A stretch of 55,280 nt of DNA, taken from contig NMRA01000066.1 of assembly GCA_002633005.1 (NCBI GenBank), forward strand, positions 957,912 to 1,013,191. The letters are read 5' to 3'. How positions within the stretch are numbered: position 1 is the stretch's first letter; each line of letters begins with the position of its first letter. Positions 11,001-19,100 of this stretch are shown piece by piece. This stretch comes from Phoronis australis (lineage: Eukaryota; Phoronida; Phoronidae). The position numbers were made by a program, and so were the translations under genes. The notes under the pieces are model-generated. The model was given only the letters and a program-made list of their open reading frames with translations. It ran no database searches and was not told the origin of the DNA.

Positions 11001-13869
11001 TTCTGGAAAGAAATTTTCTTTTTCAAGTACATGTTGATACACACAATCACCACACTCCACCCGACCAGCAATTTGTCCCACAATGCACCACAAATTACCT
11101 TTTCCTCTTCCAGCAGTCGCTCAGCTTCCTCTTCTTCCTTTTTCTGACAAAACAACAAAACAAACGTGTAACACTGGACAGGTTTTCAACCAAAACGGCA
11201 ACAAAAGTAGACAGAGCTTTTACGGGTAGAACGTTGCTGTTCTCCAACTTCATCCTGATATAAAAACGGCTCATTTACCTTTTTCTTTATCTTACATTTT
11301 CTTCAAACATTAGTTTGTGTTTTATTCACTCCGAACTTGTCACCATACCTCCCTTATCGTACATTCATCCTCACGCCTTTTTAACCATCATCATTCACAC
11401 CCACCCTGCCATCCTTTTACTTATTCCTTCCCACTTCACCTCAACAAATGACCAGTGACAAGATTCCCCATTTTACCATAATGATTCTACTCTTCTCTGC
11501 CCTCTTCTTGCCAAACCATCGCCTCATCCCACCTCAACAAACCCCCCAGTGACAAAACTTCCCACTTTACCTTCCTCTCTTCCTCAGCCCTCTTCTCCTC
11601 TTCTTCTCGTCGTATCTTCTCCTCCTCGCGTCTTCGTTCTTCCTCTTCCCTTCTAGCCTCTTCCTCGAGCCTCTTCTTCTCAGCCAGCTCTTTTCGTTTC
11701 TTTTCCTCCTCCGCTCGTTTAGCTTCCAGCTCTGCTCTTGACAACTTGGGTTCGGACCTGAGTTCATTGTGAATTTTGATAACACGCTTACCTTTACATG
11801 TCGATTTTCTGAAAAACTTAGACTTTTTTGATGGAATGAAATTCAACAGTCGATCTGCTAATACATATACTATAATAACATAAAAATTGCAGAAAATCTC
11901 TAAAACAAAACTGTGGAGAAGTCTAATAATCATAAGTAATTATGATGAGTGAGCCAGTTGTTAGAGAATGAAATCACATCTAACTCAGGGTGCACCACAT
12001 TCAGTCACCTCTCACTAATTTTTTCAACATTTTCGAGAATGTAAAAACAAACTAGCATGACATGACGATGCCCTATGAAATGATGCCGTGTTTTTAGACA
12101 TTCCAATTGCCATAGGTATTTAATATGAAAATTTAGCATCAAACTTCTATGAAAGCTCATAAAAAGAACTATCGACATTTCTACCTTTCCTTGTTAGTTC
12201 TGGACTTTTCATCAGATTTGTGGCTGTCCTTGGTATCCCTTGAGCTTCAAAAGAAAGCAAATAATATAGTGCTAACACCATGATGAGTATTTTTGTTGTA
12301 TACTTGGTAACAACTCACTTACAGGGGTCCCACGTTTTTCAGAACCAGTTTTCTCCACTTAATAATGGGAATCAAACTGGTCCTCAAAATCCGGGGCCTT
12401 TGCAACAGGCTATTGGTATTCCGTATGGTCCATAATTACTTCATATTTGGAACACGTGCGGCCAGTAGTTTTTCACATCAATGCAGTGTCAGAGAAAATA
12501 AAACTAAATTAATTTTGTAAATGGTTTTCCTAATCTTTACTTTTCCAGTAGCAAAGTCTAACACTTTATAATTAATAAGCAAAACTTGTATGCCGTGACT
12601 TCACTAAAGACCGAACACACAACACTTCCATGGAACACGAATGTGGAGTTAAAGTTGGCATACCCAATTATCACTCACCACCTCTTGGTTAAACTCATAT
12701 GTTCCGAGAAGGTGAAAAAGTGTTCCCACAATTGTGGTGAGAGAACGAATGCGCCATTGGAACTCCCCTCCCACTCTGGTCACCAATCATTCCACCACTC
12801 TCCCCAGTCAACAATCATTTAAACAGCCAACAAACCTAAGCCTTCTGTCACAAAGGGACTTTGGACTTAACATAAACCACTTACCAAGATAAAAACGGCT
12901 TTATTTTGTTAATTACTGAAAATTAAAAAAAATTCTAGGCTTCATAAGAGCTGACAGTTCATTATTTCTTTACAGATCAAGCTCGTGAAGTTTGCTTGCC
13001 ACGGTGTTTTAGTTTCAACCACCCTGTGGCAATACGGTGTTCTAAGCTTTTTACTGCAACCAAGTTCAACCCAAGCAAAGGATATGAGCACAACAGTGAC
13101 TGTATACCTAACTTAAAAGGGCGAGTATCATTCCCACCGCCCCTTAGTTACACCTCCAAAACCCTCACCTGGACTTCTTTGACGTGTCTGCTCTTCCTTG
13201 CTTGGAGCTTGCACTTTCCCCGGCCTTGCTCCCCTTCTGTTTCTCACTCCTCCTTTCATCCTTAGGGCCCGTCCTTGCGTTGTTATTATTGTTCAATCCC
13301 TTGCCCTCTTTCTGCTCCACAGACTCGCCCTTTCCTGGCTTCTTTTCAACACCAGAACTTGGCTTTGATTGCCTATCTTCCTTTGAAGGAGCGTTATTTT
13401 CCACTTTCTTGACCGGCTTAACACTTGAGCTGTCAAAATCCTTGGAGGGTGATTTTTCCACATCATCACGGCGCGTCACCTGCCTCGGTCCCCAGCGTGT
13501 CTCGCCATATTTCCCAACTCCTCCACCACTTTTGTCTGTTCGTTTTTCTCCTTTTGCAGAATTTCTTGTGCTTTCAGCATTAGGTTGTCCCTTTTCAGAA
13601 CGACCAGTCTTGTCCAAAGGCGACTTATTCGGTTTGACATCTTTCGGTTTCTCTGTGGGTTTGCTATCGTTTGCTGAGGTCACATTATTAGAATCTCCAC
13701 CACTATCTGCTGGGTTAGGCTTCTGATTGGTGGACTGGTCTGGCTCGTCATTGGCCACTTTGCTATCACGATTTCTGTTTCCTGGCCTATGAGCAGAGTA
13801 CCGTTTACCACCTCCGCCACTTTTCTTTTCAGGACTCACTGACCTGTCTCTGTCTGACTGATCACTCAT
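109..13869 (-). CDS. UPF2: UPF2, regulator of nonsense transcripts 2 (5' half of gene; 3' exons lie beyond the left edge)
   Basis: UPF2 bridges UPF1 and the exon-junction-bound UPF3 in nonsense-mediated mRNA decay, mainly in the cytoplasm. Minus-strand exons in transcript order: 13169-13869, 12185-12244, 11571-11757, 11099-11143, 10410-10494, 10166-10242, 9560-9640, 8166-8315, then the three-exon block (6783-7000, 6471-6513, 4866-5090, or its copy 4104-4321, 3793-3835, 2768-2992), 2054-2093, 1467-1528, 788-874, 109-169. All junctions are GT-AG and in phase. Counting the block once gives about 707 residues. Diagnostic stretches include KLDSSLKKNTAFVKKL, VEAKLKMSDIACAVHICSLL, KLRVDLRFFAEL, RRILHTKGELGSERREQYE, DLLDEDMPDLP and FEDEETRMFYENLPDLK. 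These cover the N-terminal region, MIF4G-1 (about residues 385-640) and the acidic linker. MIF4G-2, MIF4G-3 and the UPF1-binding tail are missing because the window ends. The identification comes from remembered family sequence, not a search. Confidence 0.95.
2768..4321 (-). CDS. UPF2: UPF2 MIF4G-1 three-exon block, copy A
   Basis: Exons 4104-4321, 3793-3835 and 2768-2992, with the same lengths (218, 43, 225 nt) and phases as copy B. This copy connects properly to the following exon 2054-2093: STQTFS joins DLLDEDMPDLP in phase. One of copies A and B should be left out of the mRNA model if, as I think, they are two alleles. If both were transcribed, the protein would repeat 162 residues of MIF4G-1, which would be structurally unlikely. 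Confidence 0.85.
4866..7000 (-). CDS. UPF2: UPF2 MIF4G-1 three-exon block, copy B
   Basis: Exons 6783-7000 (218 nt), 6471-6513 (43 nt) and 4866-5090 (225 nt), 486 nt or 162 codons in total. They encode SNLSKLRVDLRFFAEL to GDDYAGLLPRRC, LLAEKYNIEIVRSD, and FLPPERQKACRNLL to STQTFS, the core of MIF4G-1. This copy differs from copy A by synonymous changes in the large exons and one Met-to-Ile change in the 43-nt exon. Its 3' donor lies 1 nt from the N at 4860, so its downstream intron is cut off there. Its introns carry two extra insertions relative to copy A. Confidence 0.85.
7826..7960 (+). pseudogene. THAP-type zinc-finger fragment in a UPF2 intron
   Basis: The plus-strand reading from ATG 7826 gives MKYYCYAVGCNSDVGKFDKL followed by VKFFTFRHQGD and a stop after about 44 codons. 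A leading C-x4-C pair, a short loop and a (V)KFFTF-P/R-x-D core are typical of the first half of THAP domains (C2CH, found in P-element-like transposases and THAP proteins). The second half (final Cys and His) is not in frame. It sits antisense to UPF2 in the intron between 8165 and 7001. It is most likely a transposon or retro-derived remnant; a separate first exon cannot be excluded, but no good donor follows. Confidence 0.5.
8166..10494 (-). CDS. UPF2: UPF2 exons 5-8: start of MIF4G-1
   Basis: Exons 10410-10494 (NFIADFANESRERVHSRK), 10166-10242 (PDDSFFVKLDSSLKKNTAF), 9560-9640 (CESQRDALTKDFNALNLTKY) and 8166-8315 (VVEAKLKMSDIACAVHICSL, then HQRYAEFAPAL). Lengths 85, 77, 81 and 150 nt keep one open frame across four introns. 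The motif order matches the known order at the N-terminal edge of UPF2 MIF4G-1. The 8166 exon ends at AAG and joins in phase to ATC AGT AAT of the next exon, giving KISNLSKLRVDLRF. Confidence 0.93.
11099..12244 (-). CDS. UPF2: UPF2 exons 2-4: Glu/Lys/Arg-rich coiled coil
   Basis: Exons 12185-12244, 11571-11757 and 11099-11143 encode about residues 234-331. The stretch is mostly Glu, Lys and Arg (SEPKLSRAELEAKRAEEEKK, then many EEE/RRR blocks, ending KKEEEEAERLLEEEK). It predicts a long charged helix, matching the K/E-rich N-terminal helix of animal UPF2. Phases join cleanly: AG|C TCA, then AG|G TCC, then AAG|AAA. Just beyond the donor at 11569-11570 lies a decayed duplicate of the exon end and donor (see findings). 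Confidence 0.88.
12321..12400. mobile_element. Palindromic MITE, copy 1 (UPF2 intron)
   Basis: Starts AGGGGTCCCACG, has CAGAACCAGTTTTCTCCACT in the first arm and AAACTGGTCCTCAAAATCCG in the second. The two arms pair as a hairpin. Shares both arms and the loop with copies at 37991 and 49250. This is the most diverged of the near-full copies. Confidence 0.7.
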
Positions 13870-13873
13870 TGTC
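13169..13873 (-). CDS. UPF2: UPF2 first coding exon: low-complexity basic/Ser-rich N-terminal tail
   Basis: The start is ATG at 13869 (protein begins MSDQSDRDRSVSPEKK), just inside a clear splice acceptor at 13874-13875. At least one upstream noncoding exon is therefore implied. An in-frame extension further upstream has an ATG near 13992 but reads through the pyrimidine tract and acceptor, so I reject that start. The exon encodes about 234 residues rich in Lys, Ser, Asp, Gly and Asn, including a run of five Asn, and resembles a disordered RS/K-rich tail. It is longer than the corresponding region I recall for vertebrate UPF2. The donor is at 13167-13168 (revcomp AG|GTGAGG). Confidence 0.9.
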
Positions 13874-14230
13874 CTGTAACAAACAGATGGAGATGGATGG
13901 TCAGTATTTGAGTTAGAAAAAAGACATCCCAATTCCTGAAAGAATAATTGCTCAAAATTTGTCATTTCTCTGGTTGGTCTATCAAATACCATTTAAAAAG
14001 GGATGTATATCTTTTGCTTATTTTCAACCTTTGTGAAAGTTTTCACATGTAACAATACGTAAGGAATAGTGCCTCACGAAAAAGAATCGAGTTTCTACAT
14101 TTCTAACCTGAACATTACAAGCAAATCAATGTTTATATATTACATTGTCCCTTCCATCACATTAAAAACCTCAAAAACTGTCTGTGTGTTGTGACACAGG
14201 ACTTGTGTGAAGTACAGCCAGATAAAGCCT

Positions 14231-14338
14231 CTCTTAGTTGCTTGCCAACTGGCAATTGCCTTTTGGCTGATTAAGTTATAGACAATCTGCTCTCACACGT
14301 GCAACCTGGGTTCAAGTCCCGATGTCAGAGAAATTTTC
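14231..14338 (+). repeat. tRNA-derived SINE, family 1, copy 1
   Basis: This shares long matches with 14633-14752, including TTGCCTTTTGGCTGA, CACACGTGCAACC and GAGAAATT. It contains an A-box-like TGGCTGATTAAG and a B box GGTTCAAGTCC at 14309-14319, as in tRNA-promoter SINEs. It does not fold as an intact tRNA. It lies between the UPF2 first coding exon and the proposed 5' UTR exon. Confidence 0.6.
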
Positions 14339-14632
14339 TCTATTGACGCCCAACTAAGGAAAAATCCATGATTAACCCTGAGATGTATATTTGTTGTGAG
14401 TGGCAAATGGAGAGGGTATCGGCCTGGTGGTGGTGGATCCAGGGCACAAGGAGCATTGGTGATGGCAAATTCCAGTACACGGTAGTGTTGCTGGGGGCAA
14501 ATTCCAAGACGCTAGGGTAGGGTGTTGCTGAAATCTGCAGCTGTGCAGCCAGGAGGCGCACCTGTTTACCACAGACGGGGAGCAGTGTTGCGACACGTGA
14601 CTTCCGGGTGACACTTACAGTAAAATAAAAAC

Positions 14633-14752
14633 CCTCTAAGTTGCTTGTCAAATGGAAATTGCCTTTTGGCTGAACGGTTAAGACACTAGGCCAGGCTGTC
14701 AGTGTCACACGTGCAACCCGGGTTCAATTCAAGTCTGAGTCGGAGAAATTGC
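14633..14752 (+). repeat. tRNA-derived SINE, family 1, copy 2
   Basis: Second copy, with A box TGGCTGAACGG, ACGGTTAAGACACTAGGCC and a B-box-like GGTTCAATTCA at 14720-14730. Same orientation as copy 1 and about 300 bp apart. The sequence between the two copies (14340-14630) has no coding signal I trust. Confidence 0.6.
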
Positions 14753-14965
14753 CAGCCATTAGCTTTAGCGGATTGAGATCGATTTTATATAAGTAATACA
14801 AAGCCCAATTCAATCTCCTTTCTTGCCATCTAAACAAGGCCAGATGCAAAATACAGTTTTATTGTAGTTTTGCAATCTCATTCAGCACTGATGAGTGACC
14901 CAACTTTCTGAAATTGAAAATTGAAATTTTGTTCTGGAAAATGATCTTCAAGAAGCTGAACTTAC

Positions 14966-15130
14966 CGTGTCAATTCAGCTTATTCCGTGCATATCAGTCA
15001 CTATCATCCAAAATTTGCAGGTGTCACTGCGATTCTGGACTCACCTGCAACTTTCATACCGTAAACAAAATACAAAATGCACCAAATTCACATTTTAGCA
15101 AATCAAAACAATCCGTGTTGTGACTTCTAT
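14966..15130 (-). other. Possible noncoding 5' UTR exon of UPF2
   Basis: The first UPF2 coding exon starts 4 nt after an acceptor, so an upstream exon must exist. The best donor on the minus strand in this gap is at 14964-14965 (revcomp ACACG|GTAAGTTC). The exon would run from near the ETS/YY1-like sites at 15132-15156 down to 14966. The exact 5' end is unknown. This is inferred from splice signals only. Confidence 0.35.
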
Positions 15131-15365
15131 CCAATATGGTGGCCGCGCAGGAAGTGATTATTATGAGCCACGGAGCAAAGAATGAAACGGGGAACATATA
15201 AAACACAAATAATGTGACAGATTTTGTCAATTAATAGCTTAAATACACATAATAAATCTTCAAATAGACTATAATAATTTCTGAAACCAGCACGTTTCAT
15301 TGAAATTGCACTTTGAAAACTGACTTTAGATGTCGCTGTCATCTATTTGAAGCGCGGGAAATTTA
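15130..15365. promoter_or_regulatory. Probable divergent UPF2/MCM10 promoter
   Basis: Visible elements: a YY1-like CAATATGGTGGC at 15132-15143, an ETS-like CAGGAAGTG at 15148-15156, and a consensus E2F site GCGCGGGAAA at 15352-15361. UPF2 runs left and MCM10 right from here. An E2F site fits the S-phase expression expected of MCM10 in animals. Transcription start sites were not determined; the assignment is inference from motif matches and position. Confidence 0.45.
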
Positions 15366-16131
15366 TTATTTGGAAATGCTGCTGAACCTGAGAGTGGATC
15401 AACAAATTTTATCACTGTTCTAGGTTTGTGGGAATCGGCACATTGGTTTACAATGTAAAAACACTCTTGGTCATTTTGTTAATCTGTTGTATGAAGCCAT
15501 CATGGCAGCAGTTGTGTAGTGAAAAATCACCTAATGTATTGCAATTTTCGAACCTCAGCCCAGAAGAAGGACCTAGCCAGCTAGCTAGCTGTATGAAGAC
15601 TGTCGTCAAAATATGCATACGTGACAAGACCACATGTAATCTGTTTGGATTGGTCTGGGTGAAAAGTGAATGAAACCTAAAATTTGACATTAATCAAAGG
15701 CCATTAAAAAACTGCACTGTAGTCGTATATAGTGGTCCTTGACTCTTGAGGCTTGATTTTGAGAACTACAACTAGGCAATCAATGAACTGGACTGTTATT
15801 CAGTGCATGAAGCTGGTTCTCCCAATCAAGGACCACTTCATTCAAGTAGTGCCTTACATCAAGGTCTTAAGAGAGTGTGGATAAGTGTTCTGCAAAAGCA
15901 AAAATCTTTCAATTTAAAAATTTGACCAAGCGTTGTCATCACAGACTTGAAAGTGTCAATCCCTGCTTAACATTGCAAATTTTTTTTATAATTTGATGTG
16001 AATTTTTTGGGCCTGATGAGGGAATTTTTGCATGATTTTCATATACTTGTTGGGGAAATAGGACCGATATCCAGCCCCAAAACGAGGCATCAAGAGCCCT
16101 ATGTTGATGATTTCTCTAACTTGTATTTCAG

Positions 16132-16172
16132 CACTGGATGTGAAAGAAGAATCTCATCGAGCATCATGTCTG
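16132..16172 (+). CDS. MCM10: MCM10 start exon (5' UTR plus ATG TCT G)
   Basis: Acceptor TTTCAG at 16126-16131, start codon ATG at 16166-16168, donor GTAGGC at 16173. Only seven coding bases lie here; joined to 16874 they read MSDEEYDFDQLQAFLDESDD. The tiny coding part explains why the start is hard to see. Because the exon begins at an acceptor, at least one upstream noncoding exon is expected between about 15365 and 16100; I could not locate it. Confidence 0.85.
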
Positions 16173-19100
16173 GTAGGCGTTAAAAATGTTTCTTGTACTC
16201 AGGGAGAGTCTTTGTTCACTATTATTAACATTTGTTGTACTTTTTACTCAAAATGCCATATGAGTAAATATTTCTTGCCCCAGGAAAATAGTCATATTTC
16301 ATGCAGACAACGTAGCCATACCTCCCTGTGAACTACGCTGGGATGACTGTGCTTTGGTGTTTAGTGTTTATAGTAATCTGTGTAAGCTCTCTAGGGTGAT
16401 TCTACAGCCTTTGTCCTTTCGTTCAGAACAAAAGCAGAACTTCCGTATATTAAACTCTTCCGAGAAGGGTATTCATTTCCGACTAATTGAAGAGGGTGAT
16501 GAAATAATGTCTATTGAGCTGTCATGTAGACACAACTAATGGCTGCAGTACATACGACATCTATTGGCAGTTAACTAAGCTAATGACTAGTTATTACACA
16601 CTGTCGTTATTTTTGTTGGCAATGGATGGGACAATTATTGAATTGAGGTGAGAAAGCACCTCAATTTAAAAAAAAACAAAAAATCTCCAGTTTGTCATAA
16701 CTACCACGTTCTGGCTGGTGCTAATGTTTGTGGCATGTTAAGGCATTTTTCATTAGTATTTTGAATTTGTAATTGCGGGGCCTTTCAAAGCTCTCGTTTT
16801 AACTTTTGTTGTAGTAATTCTATGGCTAAATACCACTCATTTATGAATGCATTGAGTTACCTTTTTATTTCAGATGAAGAATATGATTTCGACCAGCTGC
16901 AGGCTTTTCTAGATGAATCGGATGATGAAGACGAATATCCTGTTAAAAGTAGTGCAGGTATACAAATAATTATTATGATGTAAACTAATTTTCCTGCTTT
17001 GACCGATTTTGGAGAACAGTGCAAAATTGTAGTGTCTCAAAGTTCATTTAAATCTGCCCTGTCATATTTGAGACTACATGATATTTGAAAGCAAGTCAGA
17101 CTTGAGAAATTTTTGTGAGATTACTCATATGGGGGCCAAAAAGCTTCCTGGTTTCCACCATGACTCATTTTGAGACCTATTCTAACCCACTAAACAAAAA
17201 AAAAACAGCCACCTGCATCAATATCAGCCTAGGTTTCGTGTTTTTGATGAAAGCCTACACCAAGCCAAGTAAGCAAGATTTGAAATGGCATTATTTGCCA
17301 AGCGACGAGTAAAAAACAAATCCCCACATTATTTTTTGCTCATCTGGGATAGATTTTTTAGTAGGTGAGCAACTAAAAATATACCCTACAACTGACTTGA
17401 TTTGCAAACCAAAACAAAACAGACCAGAACCAATTATATTTTTTAGACCTAACCTTCAGGTTAATTTCTCAATTCTCATTATAGGCACGGAACTCAGTTC
17501 TCCAACAAATATGAGAGATGCACCTGATGATGACCAAGCACTATTGGCTGAAACAAGCAAAAGTGTTGATAGGGATGATAGTGAGGATGAAATTAGAAGC
17601 ACAGAAAATGTTTCAGGAGAGTTGTATGTAGATGATATGCAGCCTTTCCTGGCATCATCTGATGAAGATGAATTTTATGGTGAAACGAGAGAAGATAACG
17701 CTCTTGAAGTAGAGAGAAATTTAAAGCACAATTGTTTAAAAAGTGTTGATGAGTCATCTGGTATGGCATTTGTTAAAAGGAGCCAAGAAAAGGACACCTT
17801 TAAATATGGAAAAACATCCAAAGCCAATGGCTCAAAAAGCACTCTCGTAACTGAAAATTTGAGTTTGGATGTAATACAAGGATTCCATGATGCGTCAGAT
17901 GACGAAGACATGTCATTGGCTGAAACAAACCAAGATAACCAAACTTTTAAAGTTGAAAAATTAGCCAGCAACGGTGTCTCAAAAGGTTCATGTGTCGTGG
18001 AAGACTTAGATGCGGATGCCATGGAAGCATTTCTTCATGGGTCTGATGACGAAGACAGGCTATTGGCTGACAGGAATGGAGAAAATGAAGCACAGAATGT
18101 TGAAGAAATATCCAAGGACAGTGTTAAAAAAAATGCGAATATGTCGGAAGATTTGGATGTTGATGGTATCCAAGAATTTCTGGATGCGTCAGATGACGAA
18201 GACATGCTGTTGAGTGATAATGCCAGTGGCCAGTCCGGCTTGATGAACCAGAAAGACCTGATTGATCAGAAAAGAGGTGCATTGAAGAGTGGTGTTAAGA
18301 TTGTAGATAAAACAGTCCATGTGAAGTTAGGTGGACATGAAGATAGAAGTAAAATGGGTCAAGGTAACTACACCACATGCTGTAGAAAATAATCGGACAA
18401 CATTATCCAACTTTCCCCATTTAGTAATATAAAAATAATTGCAGGCGGTCTGATTCACGTTGTACCAGACATGCGCAGGCCTCACATGTGGGCCCATTGC
18501 ACTGATCACCTGGAAATATTTTTATGCTTTATTGATATATGGTTAAAACCGAGCTGAAGAGCTAGAAACCTGGCTCAAGGGTTTAGCAGTGTGACCTGAT
18601 GTGACTCGAATCCACAACCTCGAGAAATGAAAACGGGCACTTATCAACCAGGCCACACTGTCTCCTCGACTTTCCCCATTGGGATAAGCACAGGTGGAAT
18701 TTCCATCAAGATGGCTGAGTGTAATTTTCCGGAAAGTAGCTGAAAAGTCGTTATAAGTTATAATTTTGTCCGATTATATTTTATACAGTTGATGAAACTT
18801 TATATTGATTTTTTAATGTTTGCAACAGTCCAGCAAATTATGTAGGCTACAACAGTATGTGAATAACATGCTTCACATATTATACAGAGTTGACGCTTCA
18901 ATGGACTTGCTAACTTGAAATGCGTGTGCTTTATACGTGAACTCGTTATCATTTTGCGTTTCTAACAGATTTGTTGTGTTTTGCTCTCATTAATTTGCCT
19001 AGTACTTCGTTAAAATATTCTTGCTAGATATTTTAATGAAGTTTGTTTGGTTTGGGCTATCACTGCGGAATGCTTTTTACACTCGGGCAATGGTCAACTT

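Noticed and set aside
13184-13726. 180-codon plus-strand frame opposite UPF2 exon 1
   Set aside because: It mirrors the low-complexity Ser/Lys-rich UPF2 exon; its Leu/Ser/Phe-rich product is the usual antisense shadow.
13870-13992. Upstream in-frame start for UPF2 at 13992
   Set aside because: The frame crosses a pyrimidine tract and acceptor (TTGTTACAG) just before MSDQSD, so the extension is intron read-through.
14300-14330. Intact tRNA gene from the GGTTCAAGTCC box
   Set aside because: There is no acceptor stem or anticodon arm, and the same block recurs at 14.7 kb with extra shared flanks, so it is a SINE.
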